From the NCBI GenBank assembly GCA_002412495.1, contig DHVE01000080.1, positions 49,723 through 113,722 of the forward strand: a DNA stretch of 64,000 nt. The letters are read 5' to 3'. Source of the stretch: Betaproteobacteria bacterium UBA5216. Lineage in GTDB: Bacteria; Pseudomonadota; Gammaproteobacteria; Burkholderiales; SG8-41. The notes under the pieces are model-generated. The model was not told the DNA's origin, made no database searches, and worked only from the letters and a program-made list of their open reading frames with translations. Position numbers and translations under genes: made by a program. Each line of letters begins with the position of its first letter. Positions within the stretch are counted from its first letter, which is position 1. Below are positions 44,250-52,777 of the stretch, piece after piece.

Positions 44250-45434
44250 ATGTGGGAGAACCGGTGCAAGATTGCCGTCAGCGGCGTGGGATTTTCCAAG
44301 GCCACGCGTACGGCGGAACGGCCCCTGGCAGCGCACGCGCTGGAAGCCGTGCGCGCGGCGGTCGAGGACTCCGGCCTGAAAATGTCGGACATCGATGGGC
44401 TGGCAACCTACCCCGAGTTACCGGCCACGGGGCATGCGGAAGTGGACGGCATTTCCATCGTGTCAGTCAATTGCATGATGGCCATGCTGAAGCTGCCGAA
44501 CCTGACGTGGCACATCCAGACGGGATCGGTCAATATCGGCGGCGCGGTCCAGCAGGCGGTCAACGCGCTGCTCGCAGGCGTGTGCAAATACGCGGTGGTA
44601 TGGCGCGCGATGCACAACCCCAAGGGCACTTACCAGAATCTGCCCGGCGCCCATGCGGCAGGCACATTGCAGTTCACCGGGCCTTACGGTTTCGGTGGGC
44701 CAGGGCAAGGCATGGCCGTCGCCTACACGCGCTGGCTTGAACGTCATAACCAGCCGCGTGAAAAAATGGCCACACTTGCGGTCACACAACGCAAGCACAC
44801 GCAAAAAAATCCGCTGGCGTATTTTCACGGCACGCCACTCACGCGCGAAGATTATCTGAATTCGCGCATGGTCGCGTATCCATTTTGCCTCTACGACTGC
44901 GACATTCCCGTGCAGGGCGCCTGCGCCATTGTGCTTACGCGAGATGACCGCGCGCGGGATCTGAAACCCACACCCGCTTACCTCGCGGGTTATGGCCAGC
45001 GCCTGCACTTTGAAGTGGCGGGCCGCATCGGCAGTTTGAGCAGTTACATGGCCGGCGGCAGCAGTTCGGCCAAACTCACCTGGGAACGCTCCGGCTTTAC
45101 ACCCAAGGATGTGGATGTCGCACAAATTTACGATGGATTCTCGGCCTCGGTGATCTACGGCCTCGAATCCTACGGTTTTTGCAAGGAGGGCGAGGCGCTC
45201 GACTTCATACAGGATGGCCGCATCGAACTCGACGGCGAATTGCCGCTCAACACCTTCGGCGGCAGCTTGGGCACCGGGCGCATACATGGGCTGTGGCACA
45301 TCATTGAAGGCGCGCTGCAGGCATCGGGGCGCGCGGGCGAACGGCAGGTGAAAGACGTCAATGTTTCGTTCGTCGGCGCGAGCGCGCCGATCGTGCAGGG
45401 CACCACGTTTATTTTTGTCAAGGAACCGTACTAA
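44250..45434 (+). CDS. Thiolase-like protein (lipid-transfer/aldolase type), likely without the thiolase Cys
   Basis: A 394-residue thiolase-fold protein. The N-terminal half (VAVSGVGFSKATRTAERP-like opening in the frame) lacks the nucleophilic Cys loop: the region around WHIQTGSVNIGGAVQQAVNA near residue 90-110 has no Cys at the usual point. HGTPLTREDYLNSRMVAYPF and DVAQIYDGFSASVIYGLE near residue 290 resemble SCP2/Ltp-type proteins. With the preceding DUF35 protein it may form an acyl-CoA retro-aldolase rather than a true thiolase. Inference from family and neighbours. Confidence 0.82.
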   Translation: MWENRCKIAVSGVGFSKATRTAERPLAAHALEAVRAAVEDSGLKMSDIDGLATYPELPATGHAEVDGISIVSVNCMMAMLKLPNLTWHIQTGSVNIGGAVQQAVNALLAGVCKYAVVWRAMHNPKGTYQNLPGAHAAGTLQFTGPYGFGGPGQGMAVAYTRWLERHNQPREKMATLAVTQRKHTQKNPLAYFHGTPLTREDYLNSRMVAYPFCLYDCDIPVQGACAIVLTRDDRARDLKPTPAYLAGYGQRLHFEVAGRIGSLSSYMAGGSSSAKLTWERSGFTPKDVDVAQIYDGFSASVIYGLESYGFCKEGEALDFIQDGRIELDGELPLNTFGGSLGTGRIHGLWHIIEGALQASGRAGERQVKDVNVSFVGASAPIVQGTTFIFVKEPY

Positions 45435-45444
45435 GGATATCCAC

Positions 45445-46173
45445 ATGCCTGTCATTGAACACAACGGCGCCAGCATTTATTACGAAGAGCACGGCCAAGG
45501 CTTCCCGATACTCACCTTCGCGCCCGCGGGGCTGTTATCCACCATCGCGGTGTGGGACAGCGCGATGGCGCCGGTGAAGCCGGTCGCGGAATGGTCGCCG
45601 AATTATCGCGTGATCGTGATGGATCAACGCAACGCCGGCGGCCGCTCTCGCGCGCCGCTCACTGCACAAGATGGCTGGCACAGCTATGCCGCCGACCATC
45701 TCGCCGTGCTGGATCATCTGAAAATCGAGCGCTGCCATTTGTTCGGACAGTGTATCGGCGGCTCGTTCATTTTCAGTTTGTTGAAAGCACAACCGCAACG
45801 CTTTGCCAGCGCAATCATTGCGCAACCCATCGGCCGTGTCGGGCCAATGAAAGCCGAACGGCCGCCGCGCTTTAACGAATGGGCCAAGAACCTTACACCG
45901 GCGCCCAGCGAAGCGGTGCTCGACGGGTTCTACAACAACCTTTATAGCTCGGGTTTTGTCTACAGCGCCGACCGCGCGTTTGTCGCCAGCGTCAAAACAC
46001 CATGCCTGGTACTGGCGGGCAACGATGACGCTCATCCGCGCCCCATTTCGGACGAGTGCGCCAAACTGCTGCCGAACGTCGACGAATACATTACCGAATG
46101 GAAAGCCGGCGCGGCGCTGGAAACCGCGCGCGTTAAGATCAAGGCGTTTTTGGCGAAGCACACGCCGGGGTAG
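45445..46173 (+). CDS. Alpha/beta hydrolase with a Cys at the nucleophile position
   Basis: A 242-residue alpha/beta hydrolase: SIYYEEHGQGFPILTFAPAG, MDQRNAGGRSRAP, then the nucleophile elbow reads GQCIGG near residue 100, with Cys instead of the normal Ser. A candidate acid is in LVLAGNDDAHPRPISD. Cys elbows occur in dienelactone hydrolases and PHA synthases. No clear C-terminal catalytic His is evident apart from the one in AGNDDAHP. It is the last gene of the plus-strand group, 10 bases after the thiolase-like gene. Confidence 0.85.
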   Translation: MPVIEHNGASIYYEEHGQGFPILTFAPAGLLSTIAVWDSAMAPVKPVAEWSPNYRVIVMDQRNAGGRSRAPLTAQDGWHSYAADHLAVLDHLKIERCHLFGQCIGGSFIFSLLKAQPQRFASAIIAQPIGRVGPMKAERPPRFNEWAKNLTPAPSEAVLDGFYNNLYSSGFVYSADRAFVASVKTPCLVLAGNDDAHPRPISDECAKLLPNVDEYITEWKAGAALETARVKIKAFLAKHTPG

Positions 46174-46204
46174 CGTTACGCGCGATGTGACGCCGCAGGC
46201 GTTT

Positions 46205-46237
46205 GTAGGTTGGACACAAAGAACGTGCCCAACCTGC
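46205..46237. repeat. Inverted repeat between convergent genes
   Basis: GTAGGTTGG at 46205-46213 pairs with CCAACCTGC at 46229-46237 (one G-U pair) in the 78-base gap between the hydrolase and the selenoprotein gene. There is no T-run on either side, so it is a weak terminator candidate; palindromes of this sort are common dispersed repeats. Confidence 0.45.
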
Positions 46238-46251
46238 AACGGCTTATACCA

Positions 46252-47028
46252 TTACTCCCACAACCGCTCCGGCAGCGGCAGCCCAGCGAGATCCGCGGCG
46301 GTCAGCGGCACATCCGGCTTGATCTCCATGCGTTCCAGCACCGCGATCAATTGCCGGCAATGCTGCGCGGAATGCCAGGTCACGCGCTCGAACACCTTGT
46401 GTGCCCCGGTGTCGCCGTAATAAGTCTTAAGCGTCTTGGTCAACGCGCGATCACTGGCACTTAGCCCGGCCCACCACGCTTCGTATTTTTTCCACACGCC
46501 CGCGCCGTAGCGCGCGACATCGTCGCCGGTCACCATGGATTCGGGTGGTTCGTTGTCGGCGATCTTCGCGCCGTATTCCGCGCCGTTCCAGGTTTCGAGA
46601 AATGCCTCGCCGATACGGAACACGTGATAACACAACGTGCGAATCACGCGCTCGCGGTGCGGAATCACCCGTTCACGGAACTTGTCCGCGGGAAACTGCC
46701 GCGCATAACGTTGCCCGGCGGCAAACACCATTTCATATTTTTTGTAGAGCTGCTCCGGCGACAAGCCATCCGCGCCCGGCATGGGCAGCCCCGCCAGTTT
46801 GGCAAACGGATCGAGCATCTGGCCCATGGCGTATTGATCGCCCCTGGCCAGCACCGGCACCTTGCGCAACCCGTATTTGTTGAGCAACAACTCGCGGCCA
46901 CCGGCGTCGTTCAGCACGTCGATCACCACCATGTCCACACCGTTTTTCGAAAGAAACTCTTTCGTTCGGAGGCAGCTACTTCATCCCGGTTGGGTGAAAT
47001 ACATAAATTTGTTTTCGGCGATTTGCAT
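46252..47028 (-). CDS. Putative selenoprotein: glutaredoxin-like U-S-S-C domain fused to a DinB-like domain
   Basis: The frame from ATG 47028 to the stop at 46252 gives 258 residues if the single in-frame TGA (46983-46981) is read as selenocysteine at position 16. AAAGGAA lies 7 bases before this ATG, a strong ribosome-binding site. The start reads MYFTQPG-Sec-SSCLRTKEFL, a glutaredoxin-like active site with Sec replacing the first Cys of CSSC; a thioredoxin-fold cis-Pro motif (KVPVL, Pro58) follows. Residues about 85-250 resemble a DinB-type helical bundle with His135 and His219/His223 (WHSAQH) as possible metal ligands. Without read-through only an internal GTG at 46938 is available, beheading the domain. 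It lies 37 bases after the CoA-transferase stop, probably in its operon. Alternatives are a nonsense mutation or a base error. Confidence 0.85.
46940..46983 (-). promoter_or_regulatory. Candidate bacterial SECIS hairpin after the in-frame TGA
   Basis: Read on the minus strand, CGAAAGA (46964-46958) pairs perfectly with TCTTTCG (46954-46948) around the loop GTT (46957-46955), extended below by a CCG/CGG stem across an A-rich internal loop. Twenty-three bases separate the TGA from the apical loop, and the loop begins with G. Bacterial SECIS elements are small hairpins just after the UGA with a G at the start of the apical loop, recognised by SelB. The stem is A/T-rich, and fold energy was not computed. 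Confidence 0.6.
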
Positions 47029-47065
47029 TTTGGTTTCCTTTCGGTTCACTGCGGTTCGGTTCAGA

Positions 47066-49654
47066 TTAAAACACCCCATCCGCATCCAACGCGGCGATTT
47101 CCTGCTTCGACATTCCCAGCAACTCACCATACACGTATTCGTTATCTTCTGCATAACACGGCGCGCCGCGGTCTATGCGTCCGCCGATGTAGGCCGGGCT
47201 TGCCGATAGCTTGATCGGCACCTCGGCAATCGGCCAGCGGCCGATTTTGGTGCCGGTGACTTCGGTGAGCCATTCGAGCGCCTTCAATTGCGGATCGCTG
47301 TCGCAACGGTCACCCGCCGTTTGACACACACCCGCCGGCACGCCGGATTTTTGCAGGACGTGCATGGTCTCGTAGGCGTCGCGCGAGTTCATCCAGCCCG
47401 CGATGAGTTTGTCGAGCGCCTCCTGATTCGCCATGCGTGCCGCCAGTGTTTTGAAGCGTTCGTCGGTTGTCCATTCGGGATGGCCCGCGACTTTCGCAAG
47501 ATCGCGCCATTCCGCATCGGTGAAACACGCGATGGCGATCCAGCGGTCGTCTCCCGCGCACCGGTACACGTTATGCGGCGCGGCCTGCTTGTACGGCGAA
47601 CGATTGCCGGTGCGTGTCCAGATGCGGCCGTTGGCCGACCAGTCGAGTATCGCGGGGCCGTTGATGAACAAGCCCACTTCGGTTTGCGAGGCGTCGATCC
47701 ATTGCCCTTCGCCGGTGCGATTGCGATGGAACAACGCGCTTAACATGGCAAGCGCGAAGCTGTACGCGCCCATCCAGTCGAGATACGAATAGCCCCAGCC
47801 CGCCGGCATCGCCGGTTCGGGCAGGCCCGACATTTCCGAGAGCCCCGCGAACGCATTCGCAATCGGCCCCACGGTGCGAAAGCGCCCGTAGGTACCGTGC
47901 GCGCCCATGCCCGACTGCTGCACGTAAATGATGTCGGGCTTGATCTGGCGCAGCACGTCATAACCCAGACCCCAGTTGTCGAGCACGCCGGGCGAAAAGC
48001 CTTCCGCAACAATGTCGGACATCGCCACCAGTTTTTTTGCGATCTCCAAACCCTTCGGATGACGCACATTCAAAGAGATGCCGCGCTTGCCGGGATTTTT
48101 GTTGTTGAATTGCCCGCCCATGTTGGTGTCGGTCACGCCGGGCAGCGGTGCGGTCGCCTTGTCGCGCGCTTCACGCCCGCCCACCGGCGCCATCGCCGCA
48201 AGACGCGTATCCGGATGGCTTTTGAGTTCCACCTTGATGCTCTCGGCACCGAAGGCACTCAAAAACCGCGTGCCGCCCGCCGAAGCGAGAAACCAGGTGA
48301 AATCAAGAATACGTATGCCGTGCAGCGGGAACGGCTTGCCGCGTTTGGACGGCGGCTCTTTCGTATCGACACGCGCGTTGGCCGCGATCACCGGATGCTC
48401 ACGCCGTGGTGACAATGGTGGCGTAGCGACCACTGTAGCGGCATCCTCGTTCAACAGCGGCGCGCGGCGGCCCACGGTCCAGTCGTTCGCGGTGCTGATC
48501 CATTTACTGGTGGCGTAACGGAAAGATTTACCCAGCTCGGGATGCGGCACATCGGTGACGCTGCCACGTTTGATCCAGTGCGGATCGACGGCGTTATCGT
48601 GCGGTTTGCGCAGCGGTGCAACCAGCAAACCCGCCTCCTGCGCCTCGCGCCACGGCACATTTTCATAGGTGAACGAGCGCACGAAGCGTTGCACGGCCTC
48701 CATACCGTCGTCGCGACTGTTGGCGACCGGCCCGGTGCCGGGCACGAAGCGACCGCTTTTAGGTTTGGCCGAGCTTTCGGCGGAATAGCCGGCTGCCATA
48801 CCGTATTTATCGAGCAAGGCGATCAACTTCTGTCCGTCATCGGGGCGGTTGCCCAGACTCGCCATCACCCAGCGGCCATCCTTGGTATGCACGATGGTGG
48901 GCGCTGGCGAAATACCCTCGCGCGCATGGCGGCAGGTCTGGCGCATTACCAGCGCGCGCCGCATTACCCATGTCATCAAATCCACCTCGGTGGATTTCGC
49001 CACCGCTTCGTGTATCGCGCACGACACTTGCTGCCCCTGCCCGGTGCGAAAGCGATACAGCAACGCGGCCATGATCGCCATCGTGAGCTGCTCGCCGGCG
49101 ATGTGATAGGCGTGCCACATCTGCGGCGCGATCGGCGGCAGATCGTATTGGCCATCGGGCGCGGGATCGTAGCCGCAGTTCATCATCACGCCGCCCAACG
49201 CGAGGTGGATCAGGTCAGACGCCTTGAATTCCGACCACGGCCCGTTGTCGCCGAAGGGCGTGACGCGCGCGTGAATCAGCGTGGGGAATTTTTGCTTGAG
49301 CGTGTCCGCGCTCAAACCATAGCTTTCGAGTTCACCCTTGGGCGTGGATTCCAGCAGGATGTCCGCGCTGGCGATCAGCTCGCGGAGTTTCGCGCGATCC
49401 GTTTCCTGCCGCAGATCGAGCACCAACGAACGTTTACCGCGGTTGTATTGCCAGAAAAACAGCGATCCGTTGGTGTCCGCCTTGTCCTGATAAAACGGCC
49501 CGATGCGGCGCGTGGGGTTGCCGCCGGGCGGCTCGATCTTGATCACATCGGCTCCGAGGCCGGCCAACGTCAGCCCGCAGTATTCGGCCTTTTCGTCGGC
49601 CAGTTCAATGACGCGGATGCCCGCAAGTGACCCCGCACGGGTGGTGCTTGTCAT
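47066..49654 (-). CDS. Double-length CaiB/BaiF (class III) CoA-transferase
   Basis: An 862-residue protein made of two tandem class III CoA-transferase domains (about 1-390 and 440-860). The second half has a normal opening (GIRILDFTWFLASAGGTRFL), FNNKNPGKRGISLNVRHPKG and YLDWMGAYSFALAMLSALFH, where Asp fits the catalytic aspartate that carries the acyl anhydride. At the matching place the first half reads MWHAYHIAGEQLTMAIMAAL, without an Asp. So only one half may be catalytic. It likely activates a carboxylate by CoA transfer for the lyase-like proteins upstream. Confidence 0.9.
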   Translation of the reverse strand: MTSTTRAGSLAGIRVIELADEKAEYCGLTLAGLGADVIKIEPPGGNPTRRIGPFYQDKADTNGSLFFWQYNRGKRSLVLDLRQETDRAKLRELIASADILLESTPKGELESYGLSADTLKQKFPTLIHARVTPFGDNGPWSEFKASDLIHLALGGVMMNCGYDPAPDGQYDLPPIAPQMWHAYHIAGEQLTMAIMAALLYRFRTGQGQQVSCAIHEAVAKSTEVDLMTWVMRRALVMRQTCRHAREGISPAPTIVHTKDGRWVMASLGNRPDDGQKLIALLDKYGMAAGYSAESSAKPKSGRFVPGTGPVANSRDDGMEAVQRFVRSFTYENVPWREAQEAGLLVAPLRKPHDNAVDPHWIKRGSVTDVPHPELGKSFRYATSKWISTANDWTVGRRAPLLNEDAATVVATPPLSPRREHPVIAANARVDTKEPPSKRGKPFPLHGIRILDFTWFLASAGGTRFLSAFGAESIKVELKSHPDTRLAAMAPVGGREARDKATAPLPGVTDTNMGGQFNNKNPGKRGISLNVRHPKGLEIAKKLVAMSDIVAEGFSPGVLDNWGLGYDVLRQIKPDIIYVQQSGMGAHGTYGRFRTVGPIANAFAGLSEMSGLPEPAMPAGWGYSYLDWMGAYSFALAMLSALFHRNRTGEGQWIDASQTEVGLFINGPAILDWSANGRIWTRTGNRSPYKQAAPHNVYRCAGDDRWIAIACFTDAEWRDLAKVAGHPEWTTDERFKTLAARMANQEALDKLIAGWMNSRDAYETMHVLQKSGVPAGVCQTAGDRCDSDPQLKALEWLTEVTGTKIGRWPIAEVPIKLSASPAYIGGRIDRGAPCYAEDNEYVYGELLGMSKQEIAALDADGVF

Positions 49655-49798
49655 GCTCTCTCCCTGACATTGCCCTCTCCCTGCAAGCGGGGCGAGGAAG
49701 CAACTATGAAATGTTTGGATCTCAGTGGAATAACAGTGCAGTGCGGCAGCTTACACCGGTGACGGCACACGGAAAAGTGCGCTTTGTGACGATGTGAA

Positions 49799-50782
49799 CT
49801 ACTGTGGCGTGAGTCCCGCGCCCCTCGCAACCTGCGCCCAGCGCTGCGTCTCCGTGCGCATGAACGCCGCGAATTCCTCGCGGCTGGTCGGCGCGGAGTC
49901 GATCACCATTTCGGTCATGCGCTGATTCACATCTGGCGCGAGCAGCACTTTGCTCGCGTCGGCATGTAGTTTCGCCAGCAGCGGCGCGGGCAATCCGGTG
50001 GGCACGCAAACGCCGTACCACGAGGTCACCTCGAAACCTTTCAGTCCCGACTCGTCCATGGTCGGCGTCGAAGGCAATTGCGACGCGCGCTTGAGGCTGG
50101 TCACCGCAATCGCGCGCGCGCGACCGGTATGGATCGCTGGCAGATACGCGGGAATATTGGAAATCGCCACCGGCACCTGCCCGCCGATCAGATCAGACAA
50201 CGCCTGCGGCGCGCCCTTGTAGGCGACGTGAACCACGTCGATTTTCGCCAGCGTCTTGAACAACTCCATGCCCAGATGCGGCGAGGTGCCCGCGCCCGAC
50301 GAACCGTAACTCAGTTTGCCGGGGTTGGCTTTGGCGTGCGCGATGAGTTCCGCGACCGTGGCCACCGGCACGGCAGGATGCACGATCAACACGCTGGCGG
50401 TCGTGCCGATACGCGTGATCGCGGAAAAATCACGCTGATGATCGTAAGACAGTTTCGCATACAACGCCGCCGCTATCGCGCTCGACGCAATGTTGCACTG
50501 GAACAAGGTGTAGCCATCGCCCGCCGCGCGCGCCGCGATGCCAGCGCCCACCGTGCCGCCCGCGCCGGCGCGGTTATCCACCACCACTTGCTGACCCCAG
50601 ATACGCGAGAGGCGATCCGCCATCAAGCGGCCCACAATGTCGGGCGACGCACCGGCGGGAAACGGTACGATGTAGCGCACGGGTTTATTGGGATACGGCT
50701 GCGCCAGCACCGCTGTGGAAACCGCAATAGCACCCAGCCCCAAACACACCGCCACCACGCCCCCGGTTCTCATCTTCGGCAT
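49799..50782 (-). CDS. Bug/TctC-family periplasmic receptor 1
   Basis: A 327-residue secreted solute-binding protein with a signal peptide (VCLGLGAIAVSTAVLA, cleavage after AQ) and the family pattern YPNKPVRYIVPFPAGASPDI, VVVDNRAGAGGTVG, GDGYTLFQCN and GKLSYGSSGAGTSPHLGMEL. Bug receptors bind small carboxylates or amides. No TctA or TctB membrane genes accompany it. It lies between citrate-lyase-like protein 1 and the CoA-transferase; 144 gene-free bases follow it. Confidence 0.92.
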   Translation of the reverse strand: MPKMRTGGVVAVCLGLGAIAVSTAVLAQPYPNKPVRYIVPFPAGASPDIVGRLMADRLSRIWGQQVVVDNRAGAGGTVGAGIAARAAGDGYTLFQCNIASSAIAAALYAKLSYDHQRDFSAITRIGTTASVLIVHPAVPVATVAELIAHAKANPGKLSYGSSGAGTSPHLGMELFKTLAKIDVVHVAYKGAPQALSDLIGGQVPVAISNIPAYLPAIHTGRARAIAVTSLKRASQLPSTPTMDESGLKGFEVTSWYGVCVPTGLPAPLLAKLHADASKVLLAPDVNQRMTEMVIDSAPTSREEFAAFMRTETQRWAQVARGAGLTPQ

Positions 50783-50836
50783 GACGCCTCCGTTAGCTCT
50801 GGAAAAACGATTGGTCCGCGGGCGGGCGACAGTAAA

Positions 50837-51775
50837 TCAGGCAGACGCCTGTTGCGCGCGGCTCATCGCCCGCGCCTTGTAGGCATCCTTGGCGGCGCAG
50901 GCGGCGGCCCATTCGAGCGTGCGCAGCGCGCTGTCGTATTCATATTTATCGACAACTTTGCCGTCGAGCATACCCACCGACTCGCCGGCATCCGTCAGCT
51001 TGTCGAATTCGGCGATGACTTTATGGGCCCAGGCCACTTCATCCGCCGTCGCCGACAAGCCCTGCACCAGCGGTTGAATAAAATTGGGATGCAACGCGCC
51101 TGAATGATGCACACCCGCTGCGTGCAGCGCCGCCGCCTGCTTCGCCGCCTGATCGCCCTGATCCACGCGGCCCGACGTATTCGGCACAAACACGCCGCCG
51201 GTCGCCTCGATGTCAAGCGACAGGGCCGCCAGCGCCACGTAGGCCACCGGCCAGGCATACTGGTCAAAACTCGCGAACATTTCGATGCCCAAATTCATCG
51301 CCATGTCGTAGCCGCCAGCGCCGCCCATCGACGACAGCTTGCGCGGCACGGCCGTCAGCAATTCATGAATATTGACCGCGCCGAGTGTGGATTCAATCAT
51401 CGGATACAACTCGATGCTGCCCACCGGAATGCCGCGTTCTTTTTCCAGCCGCGTGATGATGTCGTGCGCGTGACGCAGGTCGTCGGCGGATTCCGTCTTC
51501 GGCAGCATGATGCGATCCACGCCGGGCCACACGGCGTAGGGCAGATCGGCATCGACAAACGGTTTGTTGATCCTGACGTAAATCGAAGCACCACCCTTGT
51601 TGGCTTTTTGGATCGATTCGCGGATCAGCGTGCGGCAGCGCTCTTTTTCCGCCGGCGCGATGGAGTCTTCAATATCGAGGATGTAGACGTCACCGCCCCG
51701 CGTCCAGGCTTTATCGATAAAGCGTGGATTGGTCGGCGTGACGAACATGGAAACGCGGGCAACTCGATTATTCAT
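50837..51775 (-). CDS. HpcH/HpaI-CitE family lyase-like protein 1
   Basis: A 312-residue protein closest to CitE and malyl/citramalyl-CoA lyases. VYILDIEDSIAPAEK near residue 30, YVRINKPF near 65 and the metal-ligand Glu in IELYPMIESTLGAVN near 120 are intact, so catalysis is plausible. Such enzymes cleave a C-C bond in 3-hydroxyacyl-CoA thioesters to give acetyl-CoA or glyoxylate. It is the third of three tandem paralogues in transcription order. Confidence 0.88.
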   Translation of the reverse strand: MNNRVARVSMFVTPTNPRFIDKAWTRGGDVYILDIEDSIAPAEKERCRTLIRESIQKANKGGASIYVRINKPFVDADLPYAVWPGVDRIMLPKTESADDLRHAHDIITRLEKERGIPVGSIELYPMIESTLGAVNIHELLTAVPRKLSSMGGAGGYDMAMNLGIEMFASFDQYAWPVAYVALAALSLDIEATGGVFVPNTSGRVDQGDQAAKQAAALHAAGVHHSGALHPNFIQPLVQGLSATADEVAWAHKVIAEFDKLTDAGESVGMLDGKVVDKYEYDSALRTLEWAAACAAKDAYKARAMSRAQQASA

Positions 51776-51778
51776 GTT

Positions 51779-52777
51779 TCAATTCCCCTGTCTTTCATGC
51801 GCTCGGGCTTTGGCATCATCCCGCACCTGCGCCCGGTTCGCCCATTTCAGATACAGCTTGGCGCGCAAATCCACCGGCACATCGATCATCTTGCCGTCGA
51901 TGGGCACCGAGGCCATGCCGCGCTTGATGCCTTCGGCGAACACTTCGATGACTTTGACGTAATACGCGGCTTCTTCGGCGGTCGGACGGAACCCTTCGTT
52001 GCAGACTTTGATCCACGCGGCATGCGGGCACATCGAGCCTTTAAAGCCGGTGTCCCTGGCCAACCGCACGGCTTTTTTGACGATGGCTTCGTCGGCGTTG
52101 TCCTGTGCCAAGCCCAGTGGATAGCTCATGCCCATGGCCTGCCCGCCGACTGACGTAGCGACCGTGATGAGTTGCGATTTGATGTACTCCAGCGGATCGA
52201 ACGCCAGCGTGGGCGTTGATTGCATGCCGAGGTTTTGGCACAACGCGGCTTCGTTGACGTAAAACACGCCGAAGCGTTCGCTCGCGCGCGCAATCGCCAA
52301 CGAATGCCATACGGCGCCGGCGGTATCGACTTCCACATCGATTTCCAGCGCGCCGTGGGCGATGCCCCGGCTGACTTCGAGCGCATCCAACTGCTCTGCC
52401 GCTGCCGTTATATCCTCGGGCGCCGTGACGCCTTTCAGTACCACGCCCGCGATGCCGGAAAACACCACGGCCTCTAGTTCAGCAGCGGCGGAGTCGCGAT
52501 TCACGCGCACAAAAACCTCGGCGCCGCCCCTGGCGGCCGCCTGTATCGCTGCGGGAACGCGCGCCTTCAAATCAGCCTGCCAGTCACGGCCGGGGTGTTT
52601 GGCGCAGTCGAGAATGATCGCGTCCGCCCACGAGGCGTACGCCTTCTCGCCAAGTTGCGCGTCGTCGATGGACAACGCCAACACCGAGCGGCGGATGTAT
52701 TTGGGCATCGGCTTTTCGCCGACGAACAGGGGTTTTTCCACATCGGGTTGCATGGCTTGCAAGGTTTGAGTGTTCAT
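51779..52777 (-). CDS. HpcH/HpaI-CitE family protein 2, degenerate
   Basis: A 332-residue paralogue. The usual LDLEDSV motif is replaced by IILDCAKHPGRDW near residue 55, and the conserved IE before the metal ligand reads IDVEVDTAGAVWHSLAI. VFVRVNRD near residue 90 and FKGSMCPHAAWIKVCNEGF near 245 remain. It may be a non-catalytic partner or have a different ligand set. It starts within four bases of the end of paralogue 3. Confidence 0.82.
   Translation of the reverse strand: MNTQTLQAMQPDVEKPLFVGEKPMPKYIRRSVLALSIDDAQLGEKAYASWADAIILDCAKHPGRDWQADLKARVPAAIQAAARGGAEVFVRVNRDSAAAELEAVVFSGIAGVVLKGVTAPEDITAAAEQLDALEVSRGIAHGALEIDVEVDTAGAVWHSLAIARASERFGVFYVNEAALCQNLGMQSTPTLAFDPLEYIKSQLITVATSVGGQAMGMSYPLGLAQDNADEAIVKKAVRLARDTGFKGSMCPHAAWIKVCNEGFRPTAEEAAYYVKVIEVFAEGIKRGMASVPIDGKMIDVPVDLRAKLYLKWANRAQVRDDAKARAHERQGN

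Noticed and set aside
42807..44336. A 509-residue minus-strand open frame
   Set aside because: It lies antisense to the amidohydrolase and DUF35 genes, has Arg/His/Gln-rich composition and no family motifs.
46205..46237. Strong bidirectional intrinsic terminator
   Set aside because: The stem is good but neither strand has a T-run after it.
46981..46983. Treating the TGA as the true end of a 15-codon ORF or as a frameshift
   Set aside because: The frame continues in the same register with a CxxC-type motif and cis-Pro motif; no shift is needed, and a strong ribosome-binding site belongs to the upstream ATG.
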